From positions 1 to 56,843 of the forward strand of contig CAIRUC010000058.1 of assembly GCA_903881665.1 (NCBI GenBank): 56,843 bases of DNA, given 5' to 3'. The position numbers were made by a program, and so were the translations under genes. Positions 17,799-25,935 of this stretch are shown here, piece after piece. Each line of letters opens with the position of its first letter. The first letter of the stretch is position 1. The notes under the pieces were generated by a model, which had not been told where the DNA came from, did not search any database, and saw only the letters and a program-made list of their open reading frames with translations. This stretch comes from an uncultured Bacteroidota bacterium. Lineage in GTDB: Bacteria > Bacteroidota > Bacteroidia > AKYH767-A > OLB10.

Positions 17799-19289
17799 AT
17801 GCGTAATTGGCTAATTATAATCTTCCTTTTAATGTCCGGATATTGTCGGGCTGAATTTCGCTGGACAACAACTTGTTCTGATGCCTACTCAGCACTACAA
17901 CAATTAAATTTCAAAAAAACTGCCCTTCAATTGAAATTGGAAAAGAAAGCACACCCTGAAAATTTAGTTCCACTGTATATTGAAAGTCAAATGGAATTTC
18001 TGAAATCATTTTTATCAGAAGACAAAGCAGCGATTGAACAATTAAAAGAAAATAACGACAAACGGATCAGCATTATTGAAAACTGCCATGAATCGTCGCC
18101 CTACTTAAAATTTTTTATGGGGGAAATGTATTTGCAAAAAGCCATATCAAAAATAAAGGATGAAGAATTTGTTTACGCGGCATTTGATATACGGCGCGCT
18201 TACAAATTATTAAATGAAAATAACATTACCTATCCGGAATTCAAACCAAACTTAAGAGGATTAGGGTTGATACATGTAGCAATTGGATCAATTCCGAAAT
18301 CCTATCAATGGGCTGGAAATTTAATCGGTCTCGATGGAACAGTACCACAAGGTTTAACAGAATTAAGAAACCTTTATTTAGCTACTTGTAAAAACGATGA
18401 AATATCTTTTCTGAAAGATGAGACAATAGTACTACTTACTTTTCTAGAAATGAACATAGATCGAAAAAACAAAAATACGGCACCTATCCGAAGTCGATTT
18501 TCAGAAGATATTGATATTTTTAAAAAGCCACTATTATTGTTTGCAAAGTGCATATTTCATTCTGCCAATGCAGAAAACGATAGCATCATTGCTCTATTAT
18601 CAACACGCAAAAAAGATCCTAGTGCACAATCCATTTATTACCTCGATTACATCGAAGGAAACGCACGACTACACAAATTAGACACCACTGCCGAATCTTG
18701 TTTTTTAAAATACACAAGTAAATATAAAGGAAAAAGTTATATGAAGTCAGCATGGCAGCGCCTTGCATGGGCAAGACTAATAAAGGGCGACTTAAAAGGA
18801 TATAAATTTTACATCAACAAATGCCTTGCGGTTAATAAAGGCGAAGCATTTACCGACGAAGACAAACAAGCCATAACTGAAGCGAGCAATGGAATTATTC
18901 CAAATGTAATCTTATTACGCAGCAGATTATTATTCGATGGTGGATATTACACAAAAGCTTTGAATGAACTAGCGGGCAAACCTATTAGCAATTTCACTTC
19001 TCAAAAAGATCAACTAGAATTCACTTATCGACTAGCTAGAATCTTTGAAAAGTTGGGAAAACGCGAAAAAGCAATTGAGTTTTACAAAGCCACCATCCAA
19101 AATGGGAGCTCATCATCCTGCTATTTTGCAGCCAATTCTTCTCTTATACTAGGCCAATTATATGAAGAAGAAAACGACAATGAAAAAGCGAAAGAATACT
19201 ACAAAAACACATTAGGCATAAAGAATCACGAATACCAAAATAGTCTTGATCAAAAAGCAAAAGCGGGACTTAATCGATTGGGAGAATAA
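17799..19289 (+). CDS. exported tetratricopeptide-repeat protein
   Basis: 496 residues with a signal peptide (MRNWLIIIFLLMSGYCRA, cleavage probably after Ala18) and no later membrane segment. The body is helical; C-terminal helices such as DQLEFTYRLARIFEKLGKREKAIEFYKAT (split near residues 405-432) and SSLILGQLYEEENDNEKAKEYYKNT are TPR units, while the N-terminal half is divergent. Probably a periplasmic or surface scaffold. The next gene, an O-methyltransferase, starts 54 nt later. Function unknown; no beta-barrel or peptidase motif seen. Similar Bacteroidota proteins are annotated as TPR proteins only. Confidence 0.75.
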   Translation: MRNWLIIIFLLMSGYCRAEFRWTTTCSDAYSALQQLNFKKTALQLKLEKKAHPENLVPLYIESQMEFLKSFLSEDKAAIEQLKENNDKRISIIENCHESSPYLKFFMGEMYLQKAISKIKDEEFVYAAFDIRRAYKLLNENNITYPEFKPNLRGLGLIHVAIGSIPKSYQWAGNLIGLDGTVPQGLTELRNLYLATCKNDEISFLKDETIVLLTFLEMNIDRKNKNTAPIRSRFSEDIDIFKKPLLLFAKCIFHSANAENDSIIALLSTRKKDPSAQSIYYLDYIEGNARLHKLDTTAESCFLKYTSKYKGKSYMKSAWQRLAWARLIKGDLKGYKFYINKCLAVNKGEAFTDEDKQAITEASNGIIPNVILLRSRLLFDGGYYTKALNELAGKPISNFTSQKDQLEFTYRLARIFEKLGKREKAIEFYKATIQNGSSSSCYFAANSSLILGQLYEEENDNEKAKEYYKNTLGIKNHEYQNSLDQKAKAGLNRLGE

Positions 19290-19343
19290 AATCAGCAAAT
19301 CAAAAAAGATTTGCATAAAAACCAGAAAAACTCAAAAGTAAAC

Positions 19344-19988
19344 ATGGAATTTATAAGCGAAGAATTACTACAATACTGCGAAGAACATTCAACAGCAGAA
19401 AGTGAAGTATTAAAAGAACTCAACAGAAACACCTACGCCAAAGTACTATCCCCAAGAATGTTATCAGGACATTTACAAGGCCGCTTTTTATCGATGATTA
19501 GCAGAATGATTAAACCTAAAAACATACTCGAAATCGGAACCTACACCGGATATTCAGGTATTTGCTTAGCCGAAGGATTAGCAATTAACGGCAAAATCAC
19601 CACAATCGATATTAATGATGAATTAAATGAAATGACATGCCAATACTTCAACAATGCAGGGATTAAAAACAAGAGCGAAATTATAATTGGTGATGCCCGT
19701 CAAATTATTCCCAACCTAAACGAAAAATTCGATTTAATATTTATAGATGCCGACAAAGAAAGCTACTCAACATACTATGATTTAGTTTTTGAAAAACTAA
19801 CCATCGGAGGATATATTATTGCCGATAATGTACTTTGGAGCGGCAATGTATTAAAAGAAGAAAAAAACTGGGATCGAGACACAAAATGGATTGTAGCTTT
19901 TAACGAAAAAGTAAATACTGACGAAAGAACGAATAAAGTTTTGTTGCCATTACGAGACGGCCTATATTTGATCGAAAGAATAAAATAG
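19344..19988 (+). CDS. SAM-dependent O-methyltransferase
   Basis: 214 residues when read from the ATG at 19344; a TTG 33 nt upstream (19311) is in frame but less likely. SAM-binding motif I is ILEIGTYTGYSGICLAE and the metal/substrate motif is LIFIDADKESYSTYYD, as in the caffeoyl-CoA / catechol O-methyltransferase (methyltransf_3) family. Acceptor unknown; members methylate small phenolic or polyketide molecules. Cytoplasmic. Its last base lies 5 nt before the next gene's start, so it is in one operon with the kinase-like protein at 19994. Confidence 0.88.
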   Translation: MEFISEELLQYCEEHSTAESEVLKELNRNTYAKVLSPRMLSGHLQGRFLSMISRMIKPKNILEIGTYTGYSGICLAEGLAINGKITTIDINDELNEMTCQYFNNAGIKNKSEIIIGDARQIIPNLNEKFDLIFIDADKESYSTYYDLVFEKLTIGGYIIADNVLWSGNVLKEEKNWDRDTKWIVAFNEKVNTDERTNKVLLPLRDGLYLIERIK

Positions 19989-19993
19989 ATGCG

Positions 19994-21049
19994 ATGGAAG
20001 CATTCGATGATCTGCAAAAAAAACCCATCTACCCAATTTATGTACGACTTCAGAAATATCTAAAGACGTACGGCAGAACCGTGCAATCAGAAATCAACTA
20101 TCAAGATCTTTTACGTTTCCAAAGCTCATTCCCCCTTTACGACCGAAAAGGCAAAGACACATTATGGGAGACCGTATTATATCCTCAAGGAGAAATCGAC
20201 TTCCTAAATAAAGCACTGAGCGGAATTTACGCACAACTCAAAACAGGAGGCGATATTAGTGTAATGGAACATCTGTATGTTGACAGAGTAGACTATTGCA
20301 CTTTCGGAAATTCGAAGCCCTTCAGAATACGCATCGTAAACAACTTCAACGATAACTATGACTATTTTTATATCAAGAAAGCGGATGCCTCGAGAATATA
20401 TGGCCTCGAATTAGAACATATTTTATCGCCCAACCGCATCAGTTATTTTGTAAATGAAGAAACTTTAGTTGAAGAACATATTGCAGGAATTCCAGGGGAT
20501 ATGTTTATAAAACAACATTTATCTAAAAAAGACGTTAATGCGATACGGCTAGCCAAAGAATTTGTGAAATTTAACGAGCGTTGTTTTGTACGGTTATTAG
20601 GAGATATGCGGTCGTATAATTACGTAATTGATATTACTCCCGATTTCGAAGAAGTACATTATCGAATTAGAGCCATCGATTTCGACCAACAAGCTTATGA
20701 AGGGAAAAAATCGTTTTATTTACCACAGTACTTCAAAGAAAACTATCCCTTTGTTGAACTTTGCATAAATCTACTTAGTCCCGAATCAGTATATCAATAT
20801 CAAGTAGAAGAACGAATTCTTATTGCAAAACGAATTAATGCGGCGAAGTTCATGCTTAAAGAACTACTAGACACAATGAGTGGTGACAATATCTCTACAC
20901 CCGAAAAAATTAACCAATTGAGAAATGAACTTTGCTACCATCATCAAACAGAATCATATCGTAAATGCAACGACTTGGGCGCAATTATTAAAATGAGCTT
21001 AAAAGAAATGATAAGAAAAAACAAAATACACTTTCAACGAAAAAAATAA
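19994..21049 (+). CDS. conserved hypothetical protein, possible divergent kinase fold
   Basis: 351 residues that I do not recognise as a named family. The order of motifs is kinase-like: a beta strand with Lys-Lys (FYIKKAD, ~126-131), a hinge-like FVNEETLVEEHIAG (~152-165), then GDMRSYNYVID with Asp204 and Asn209 spaced as the DxxxxN of protein and small-molecule kinases, and AIDFDQQ with Asp229-Phe-Asp231, like the Mg-binding DFG/DFD. No glycine-rich loop is obvious. The last ~110 residues are helical. It follows the O-methyltransferase by 5 nt. Function unknown; a HipA/APH-type fold is inference. No signal peptide or membrane segment. Confidence 0.6.
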   Translation: MEAFDDLQKKPIYPIYVRLQKYLKTYGRTVQSEINYQDLLRFQSSFPLYDRKGKDTLWETVLYPQGEIDFLNKALSGIYAQLKTGGDISVMEHLYVDRVDYCTFGNSKPFRIRIVNNFNDNYDYFYIKKADASRIYGLELEHILSPNRISYFVNEETLVEEHIAGIPGDMFIKQHLSKKDVNAIRLAKEFVKFNERCFVRLLGDMRSYNYVIDITPDFEEVHYRIRAIDFDQQAYEGKKSFYLPQYFKENYPFVELCINLLSPESVYQYQVEERILIAKRINAAKFMLKELLDTMSGDNISTPEKINQLRNELCYHHQTESYRKCNDLGAIIKMSLKEMIRKNKIHFQRKK

Positions 21050-21098
21050 AACGCAATTAAACATTATATTGCAATAATTATCCTATTAAAAAAACCAA

Positions 21099-21509
21099 AT
21101 GAAAAAAATGAAAAAAACACTTGCAAGCCTAATTCTGTTATGCGGAATTATTGTACTATCACAACCGGCAAAAGCACAAGAAGAGCCAAAAGGATCTCCA
21201 GACAAACAAATTTCAAAATTAACTCCTGATGAACGTGCAACAAAACGCGCTGCCATATTTAAAGAGAAATTAGGCCTTGATGACAAACAAATGGCCGCAA
21301 TGAAATCCTTGCTATTAGATAGGGAAAAATCAAGCGACAAGCTAAGAGATCAATTAAAGAAAGAACGTGATGACTTTGAATCTCAAACAAAGAAGATCCT
21401 AACTCCAGATCAATTTGAAAAGCTTAAAGATTTACAAGACGATCGGAAAGAACGTCGTCAGGACATCAAAAAAGGAACTCCTCCACCGACACCTGACGGA
21501 AGGAAATAA
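21099..21509 (+). CDS. periplasmic Spy/CpxP-like protein
   Basis: 136 residues with a signal peptide (hydrophobic core LASLILLCGIIVLS, cleavage near AKAQ at ~27) and a helical mature part. It carries two LTPD-type motifs, KLTPDERAT and ILTPDQFEK, spaced as the LTxxQ repeats of Spy/CpxP-family proteins, which are chaperone or metal-stress sensors in the periplasm. A second ATG 9 nt downstream (21108) is possible. The mature protein is Lys/Asp/Glu-rich and ends with a Pro-rich tail. A strong terminator follows directly. It stands close to an ECF sigma operon on the other strand. Confidence 0.72.
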   Translation: MKKMKKTLASLILLCGIIVLSQPAKAQEEPKGSPDKQISKLTPDERATKRAAIFKEKLGLDDKQMAAMKSLLLDREKSSDKLRDQLKKERDDFESQTKKILTPDQFEKLKDLQDDRKERRQDIKKGTPPPTPDGRK

Positions 21510-21515
21510 TTAGGC

Positions 21516-21557
21516 AAAAAAAGACCGTATTACAAACTGTAGTACGGTCTTTTTTTT
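21516..21557 (+). terminator. rho-independent terminator
   Basis: A 12-bp stem (GACCGTATTACA / TGTAGTACGGTC, one G-T pair) with loop AAC, flanked by a run of A before and eight T after; begins 7 nt past the Spy-like stop. Near-symmetric flanks could let it work in both directions. Confidence 0.88.
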
Positions 21558-21700
21558 ATCCTTTAAAAACTTAACATGTCCAATAAATAGTTAATAATCT
21601 TTCATGCACATGATTATTAACTAAAACAAAGTTAAACAGTAAAAAAAAGTTTTAACCCAATATTTTCGAAATGAAAGATTTAGAATTCTCACTATCAATT

Positions 21701-21728
21701 ACAGAATAAAATCCGACTTTTATTCTGT
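21701..21728. repeat. 11-bp inverted repeat with 6-nt loop
   Basis: ACAGAATAAAA (21701-21711) and TTTTATTCTGT (21718-21728) around TCCGAC. It lies 47 bp past the stop of the minus-strand sigma operon, so a 3'-end hairpin of that transcript is likely; AT-only stem, no long U tract. Confidence 0.5.
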
Positions 21729-21774
21729 TTCAAAACTCAATCATTTACATCAATTAAACTTGCCCTAAGTGGAT

Positions 21775-22089
21775 TTAACAATCTGGATCTACCGACCATT
21801 TCTTACAACGCGTTTCCCATTTAGACCGAAACTGTTCGCGTTCATCGGGAGTCATTTGAGCCCATTTCTGTTTCATATTATCCTTACAAAACGATCCTCT
21901 CCATCCGCCACCGCTTTTAAAAAGCAATGTCGACAGCACTAATAAACCCAACGCTTGCCAATAATCAACAGTAGGAAGTTTAAACAAATAAGGCATCAAC
22001 CAATCCCATAAATACATAACTGCAGCACCAGCAATTCCAATAATAATGAGAGCACCTGCAATTCCTTTAACAATGTAACTTTTTTTCAT
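21775..22089 (-). CDS. small membrane protein downstream of ECF sigma factor
   Basis: 104 residues from the ATG at 22089 (an in-frame TTG at 22110 overlaps the sigma gene and is less likely). Two hydrophobic segments (about 10-27 and 40-56) are followed by a soluble C-terminus with MTPDEREQFRSKW and three Cys (one in GSFCKDN and two in RCKKWSVDPDC). It starts 4 nt past the sigma stop, so they are co-transcribed. It may be an anti-sigma or sensor partner, by position only; no classical anti-sigma zinc domain (HxxxCxxC) is present. The MTPDER motif resembles that of the nearby Spy-like protein. Confidence 0.7.
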   Translation of the reverse strand: MKKSYIVKGIAGALIIIGIAGAAVMYLWDWLMPYLFKLPTVDYWQALGLLVLSTLLFKSGGGWRGSFCKDNMKQKWAQMTPDEREQFRSKWETRCKKWSVDPDC

Positions 22090-22093
22090 GACT

Positions 22094-22690
22094 TTATTTT
22101 TTACTGCCAAATAATTCTATGTATAATCCTGATAACCGTTTGCGAAGATATTTTATCGCATAGTGCTTCCTCGATAACAATGTATTGATAGAAACATTAA
22201 GCTCCTCTCCTATTTCTTTAAAACTCTGTTGCTCTATTTCATGACGAATAAAAACCTCGCGCTGCTCAGCTGGTAATTCCGATAAAGCCGTCATTAATGT
22301 TTCACGAATAAGTTCATTATCCTTGCTTAAAAAACCAGGGTCGTGATCAGCACCTAACAATTCTTCCAAAAACGAATAATTCTCATTATCCTCATCTCCA
22401 CTTCCTTTACTTAAATCATTATAAAGAATCGGCTTATGCTTACGGTAACGGTCAATGATTTTATTCCGAGCTACGCGATACAACCAAGCTGTAACCTGTT
22501 CAATTGACTCGATACGCATTGTTTCGGTTAAATCTATATACACATCCTGTAAAATATCCTCCGCCTCTTCTTGAGAAGCAACACGTTGACGAATGAAATC
22601 TTTCAGTTTTCTTCCGTAAGCTTGAATTATTTGCGCTATGCCCTTATTGTGATCCAAGGCGCTAATATCGTTAAGAATCAGGTTCTTCAT
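22094..22690 (-). CDS. RNA polymerase ECF sigma factor
   Basis: 198 residues with sigma-70 region 2 (EAEDILQDVYIDLTETM, then AWLYRVARNKIIDRYRK) and region 4 (LPAEQREVFIRHEIEQ, FKEIGEELNVSINTLLSRKHYAIKYLRK). No region 1 or 3, so an extracytoplasmic-function type. It redirects RNA polymerase to stress or envelope genes. The downstream small membrane protein (4 nt gap) is the natural candidate for its regulator. The ATG at 22690 faces a 556-bp non-coding region containing direct repeats. Confidence 0.9.
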   Translation of the reverse strand: MKNLILNDISALDHNKGIAQIIQAYGRKLKDFIRQRVASQEEAEDILQDVYIDLTETMRIESIEQVTAWLYRVARNKIIDRYRKHKPILYNDLSKGSGDEDNENYSFLEELLGADHDPGFLSKDNELIRETLMTALSELPAEQREVFIRHEIEQQSFKEIGEELNVSINTLLSRKHYAIKYLRKRLSGLYIELFGSKK

Positions 22691-22755
22691 AGTGGATAGG
22701 CAAGTGACGGGTGAAATAAAAATATATTTTATGGATTTCGGAATTTTATGAGGGT

Positions 22756-23010
22756 TCTGATTTGTTAAGATTTTACTAATTGGAAGGTTTGAATTCTGAT
22801 TTAATTAGAACACTAATTCGGCTTTGAGGTTATGAATTGGGAATTAGCGCTTTGTTTGATGGAACGCAGATATTTATAATGCGTCTGATTTATTAAGATT
22901 TTACTCATTAAAAGATTTAAATTCTGATTTATTAGAATACTTAATCGCCAACGTGGTGATGCATTTAGAATTAGCGCTTTGCTTAATGGACCGCAGATAT
23001 CCATAATGAG
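22756..23010. repeat. tandem direct repeat, unit ~127 bp, two copies
   Basis: Copy 1 (22756-22883) and copy 2 (22884-23010) can be aligned end to end by eye with mostly matching bases: both begin TCTGATTTRTTAAGATTTTACT and both contain AATTAGCGCTTTG followed by ATGGAMCGCAGATAT. A third start (TCTTATTTGTTAA) at 23011 then diverges. No coding ORF runs through the units. Confidence 0.75.
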
Positions 23011-23198
23011 TCTTATTTGTTAATTTATTATTCTGTTGCGAATTCTAAGCTTTACATTGAATTTATTGGTTGAATTGGCGACTATGAATATTGAATTTCG
23101 AACTGAATTGAACATGATTACAAAACGACAATCAGCTGATATCTACACGATTTGGGTGGCATTCGTCATATATTGCATTAAAATTAGCAGGGATTTGC

Positions 23199-23206
23199 TA
23201 TTTTTG
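23199..23206 (+). promoter_or_regulatory. -7 box of E2 promoter
   Basis: TATTTTTG, 40 nt before the E2 ATG. A TTG at 23173-23175 is the best -33 candidate, with a slightly long 23-nt spacing. Confidence 0.45.
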
Positions 23207-23246
23207 CAACTAGGAATCACATTCCCGAAAACAATTTTATACAGAG

Positions 23247-24584
23247 ATGGCTACCGTTGAATTAAAGATGCCCAAAATGGGCGAAAGTGTCCATGAGGCT
23301 ACAATTATTCGTTGGTTAAAAAACGAAGGGGAATCAATTGAATCAGACGAATCGGTATTAGAAATTGCCACCGACAAAGTTGATTCTGAGGTGCCGTCAA
23401 CGGCTGCAGGAGTTTTAGTGAAACGACTTTTCAACGAAGGAGATGTAGTTCAAGTTGGGACTGCTATTGCAATCATTAATACCGGTGGAGCTAATGAGGC
23501 TCCAGTATTTTCTACCCCAGCAGCAGCTCCAGTACCAATATCAGCACCCACTTCAATTTCAGGTAATGACGCACCTATTGGTGCAACTGCTTCTCTCATC
23601 CTTTCGGGTGAAGGAAAATTTTATTCTCCATTAGTAAGAACAATTGCCTCCGCCGAACAAGTAAGTCAGTCGGAACTAGACACTATCGCCGGAACTGGCG
23701 CTGAAGGTCGAGTGACAAAAAAAGATATTTTAGCATTTGTTGAAGCCCGCAAAAACGGGAAAACACCAGCGCCTGTGACCAATGCGCCGGCTTCTACAAC
23801 AGCATCTCCAGCTATTACTACTAATATATTGGCACCAGCGGCAAAACCTTCTGCACCTGCAATATCAGCTTCTGGAGATGTAGAGATAATTGAAATGGAC
23901 CGCATGCGCAAGCTAATTGCAGATCATATGGTTATGAGCAAGCAAACTTCACCACATGTTACATCTTACGTAGAAGCAGATGTAACCAATATGGTACTGT
24001 GGAGAGAGAAAATCAAAAAATCATTCGAAAAACGTGAAGGTGAAAAAATTACATATACACCGGTATTCATTGAAGCAGTAGTGCGTGCTATAAAAGACTT
24101 CCCAATGATTAATGTAAGCGTTGACGGAACAAAAATTATTATTAAAAAGAATATCAATATTGGAATGGCGGCAGCTTTACCCTCTGGCAACTTAATAGTA
24201 CCAGTAATTAAAAATGCCGATCGCATGAACTTGATGGGATTAACCAAGTCGGTAAACGATTTAGCTATTCGTGCTCGTACAAATAAATTGCAACCTGATG
24301 AAATTCAAGGCGGCACCTTCACATTAACAAACGTAGGATCATTTGGAAATGTAATGGGAACCCCAATTATTAATCAGCCCCAAGTAGCAATACTTGCCGT
24401 TGGAGCCATCCGTAAGAAACCAGCAGTAATTGAAACCCCTCAGGGTGACGCAATTGCAATCAGACACATGATGTTCCTATCACTTAGCTACGACCACCGT
24501 GTGGTAGATGGTTCATTAGGAGGATCTTTCCTACGCCGCGTAGCTGATTACTTAGAGCAATTTGACACAACAAGGGAGTTTTAG
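23247..24584 (+). CDS. 2-oxoacid dehydrogenase E2 (dihydrolipoyl acyltransferase)
   Basis: 445 residues: one N-terminal lipoyl domain with lipoyl-Lys44 in ATDKVDSE, an Ala/Pro-rich linker, a peripheral subunit-binding domain (YSPLVRTIASAEQVSQSEL ... GRVTKKDI, ~residues 127-170), another Ala/Pro linker, and the catalytic acyltransferase with SYDHRVVDG (His417, Asp421). It transfers the acyl group from lipoamide to CoA. With the fused E1 at 11.3 kb it may form one complex; which substrate (branched-chain or pyruvate) cannot be fixed. It is monocistronic, between the repeat region and tRNA-Glu. No E3 gene is seen. Confidence 0.93.
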   Translation: MATVELKMPKMGESVHEATIIRWLKNEGESIESDESVLEIATDKVDSEVPSTAAGVLVKRLFNEGDVVQVGTAIAIINTGGANEAPVFSTPAAAPVPISAPTSISGNDAPIGATASLILSGEGKFYSPLVRTIASAEQVSQSELDTIAGTGAEGRVTKKDILAFVEARKNGKTPAPVTNAPASTTASPAITTNILAPAAKPSAPAISASGDVEIIEMDRMRKLIADHMVMSKQTSPHVTSYVEADVTNMVLWREKIKKSFEKREGEKITYTPVFIEAVVRAIKDFPMINVSVDGTKIIIKKNINIGMAAALPSGNLIVPVIKNADRMNLMGLTKSVNDLAIRARTNKLQPDEIQGGTFTLTNVGSFGNVMGTPIINQPQVAILAVGAIRKKPAVIETPQGDAIAIRHMMFLSLSYDHRVVDGSLGGSFLRRVADYLEQFDTTREF

Positions 24585-24613
24585 TTGAATATTCAGCTTT
24601 TTTTCGCAAATCC

Positions 24614-24643
24614 TTGTAATTTCAAAAATAAAGGGTAATTTTG
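24614..24643 (+). promoter_or_regulatory. tRNA-Glu / rpsT promoter
   Basis: TTG at 24614-24616 and TAATTTTG at 24636-24643, with 19 nt between. The transcript would start near GCTCCC, resembling the CACTCCC start of the ribosomal protein operons. Confidence 0.6.
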
Positions 24644-24668
24644 CGCTCCCGTTTCTAAGGAAACAGTT

Positions 24669-24741
24669 GGCCCGTTCGTCTAGGGGTCTAGGACATCTCC
24701 CTTTCACGGAGGAAACACGGGTTCGATTCCCGTACGGGCTA
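24669..24741 (+). tRNA. tRNA-Glu (anticodon TTC)
   Basis: 73 nt folding as a cloverleaf: acceptor stem GGCCCGT / ACGGGCT (first pair G-U), D arm, anticodon stem CTCC / GGAG around loop CTTTCAC (anticodon TTC at 24703-24705), and T arm with GGTTCGATTCC. The CCA end is not encoded. A small hairpin GTTTC-TAAG-GAAAC (24651-24664) precedes the 5' end. rpsT follows 53 nt later and could share the transcript. Confidence 0.96.
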
Positions 24742-24794
24742 CTAACAATAGCAGATATTGACGGATTAACCTCCGGATTAAAAATTGAAAAACA

Positions 24795-25046
24795 ATGGCA
24801 AACCACAAATCAGCCGAAAAACGTATCCGCTCGAATGATACAAAGCGTGTACGTAATCGTTATCAAGCTAAAACTACTCGTAATCTTTTAAAAGAATTAC
24901 GTGGAAGTAAGGATAAGGCTGAGGTAGCAAAAATGCTTCCTGAAGTTTCAGCAATGTTAGATCGTCTTGCAAAAAAGAATGTGATCCACAAAAACAAAGC
25001 TGCAAACTTGAAATCAAGCATGCAATTGCACCTTAACAGTCTGTAA
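24795..25046 (+). CDS. rpsT: 30S ribosomal protein bS20
   Basis: 83 residues, Lys/Arg-rich helical protein starting MANHKSAEKRIRSNDTKR, the signature of bS20, which binds 16S rRNA helices 9 and 44. Length is typical. It follows tRNA-Glu by 53 bp, with no separate -7 box seen between, so both are probably read from the TAATTTTG promoter. A terminator follows the stop by about 20 nt. Confidence 0.96.
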   Translation: MANHKSAEKRIRSNDTKRVRNRYQAKTTRNLLKELRGSKDKAEVAKMLPEVSAMLDRLAKKNVIHKNKAANLKSSMQLHLNSL

Positions 25047-25069
25047 AAACGACCTTATTTATACATAAT

Positions 25070-25100
25070 AAGCCTTCTCCAAAACGGGAAAGGCTTTTTT
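25070..25100 (+). terminator. rho-independent terminator of rpsT
   Basis: Stem AAGCCTT...AAGGCTT (with extra CC/GG pairs inside) followed by six T. A second small inverted repeat GTAAAC-TTTCA-GTTTAC lies at 25109-25125, just before radC. Confidence 0.75.
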
Positions 25101-25173
25101 GTTTTTGGGTAAACTTTCAGTTTACATCTTCTTTAACGGTTGATTTTTCAATTCACCACTTATAATTTTTAAT

Positions 25174-25854
25174 ATGAATCAATCCATCAAAACATGGTCG
25201 GAAAGCGACCGTCCCAGGGAAAAAATGCTATTACATGGTAAAAACGCCCTCTCTGATGCCGAACTTCTCGCCATCCTAATCAGAACAGGCACACGCGAAA
25301 AGAATGCCGTTGAAATCGCTCGCGATATATTATCACTAGGCAATCAAAACCTAGCGTCGTTAAGTAGATTATCGGTAGAAGAAATGGCTACAATTAAAGG
25401 ACTAGGGAGAGTAAAAGCTATAACTATCTGCGCCGCACTCGAACTTGGCCGACGCCGAAGAGAATCGGAAGCCATCCTCGAAAAAATCGTTAACAGCAAA
25501 GATGCTGTTGCTATCATGCAACCCCAACTAGCCGACCTATCACATGAAGAATTTTGGATTATACTGCTCAACAGAGCGAATAAAGTAATAGCAAGAAAGA
25601 ACATAAGCGTAGGCGGCACAAGTGGAATAGCAGTAGATGCTAAAATTATCTTCAAAGAAGCCATCCAATCAAGGAGCTCAGGAATCATTCTCTGCCATAA
25701 CCACCCTAGCGGAAACGATAAGCCAAGTGAAGCCGATATCCGACTCACCAAAAAACTAAAAGAAGGCGCTATACAATTAGACCTTTCTATTTTGGATCAC
25801 ATCATCATTGCAGGCAGTTCTTTTTTTAGCTTTGCCGACGAAGGTTTACTTTAG
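25174..25854 (+). CDS. radC: RadC family JAMM-domain protein
   Basis: 226 residues. N-terminal helix-hairpin-helix region (IKGLGRVKA, ~residues 74-82) and C-terminal JAMM/MPN+ metal site HNHPSG (175-180) with Asp188. Although historically linked with DNA repair, the molecular role of RadC is not firmly known; the JAMM fold suggests a zinc metalloenzyme. Length is standard. Monocistronic by position: a terminator lies before it and 81 bp separate it from the next cassette. Confidence 0.93.
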   Translation: MNQSIKTWSESDRPREKMLLHGKNALSDAELLAILIRTGTREKNAVEIARDILSLGNQNLASLSRLSVEEMATIKGLGRVKAITICAALELGRRRRESEAILEKIVNSKDAVAIMQPQLADLSHEEFWIILLNRANKVIARKNISVGGTSGIAVDAKIIFKEAIQSRSSGIILCHNHPSGNDKPSEADIRLTKKLKEGAIQLDLSILDHIIIAGSSFFSFADEGLL

Positions 25855-25935
25855 CAGAAAATTGCAGCAGGTTAAGAAATTTAATCGTCAAAAAAGCGTT
25901 CTGCTTCCTACACCTCTCAACTACTACTCCACTAC

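Larger units (their letters stand above)
22691..23246. other. long intergenic region with a ~127-bp direct repeat
   Basis: 556 bp between divergent genes (ECF sigma and E2). It holds two copies of a ~127-bp unit, a truncated third, and the E2 promoter near 23199. A 74-codon open frame at 23036 has no coding signal and overlaps the E2 start. Confidence 0.7.

Noticed and set aside
22756..23010. CRISPR array
   Set aside because: Repeat unit is ~127 bp with no spacers; not CRISPR-like.
23036..23260. 74-codon frame upstream of E2
   Set aside because: Overlaps the E2 start and the promoter, lies in the decayed third repeat; no coding signal.
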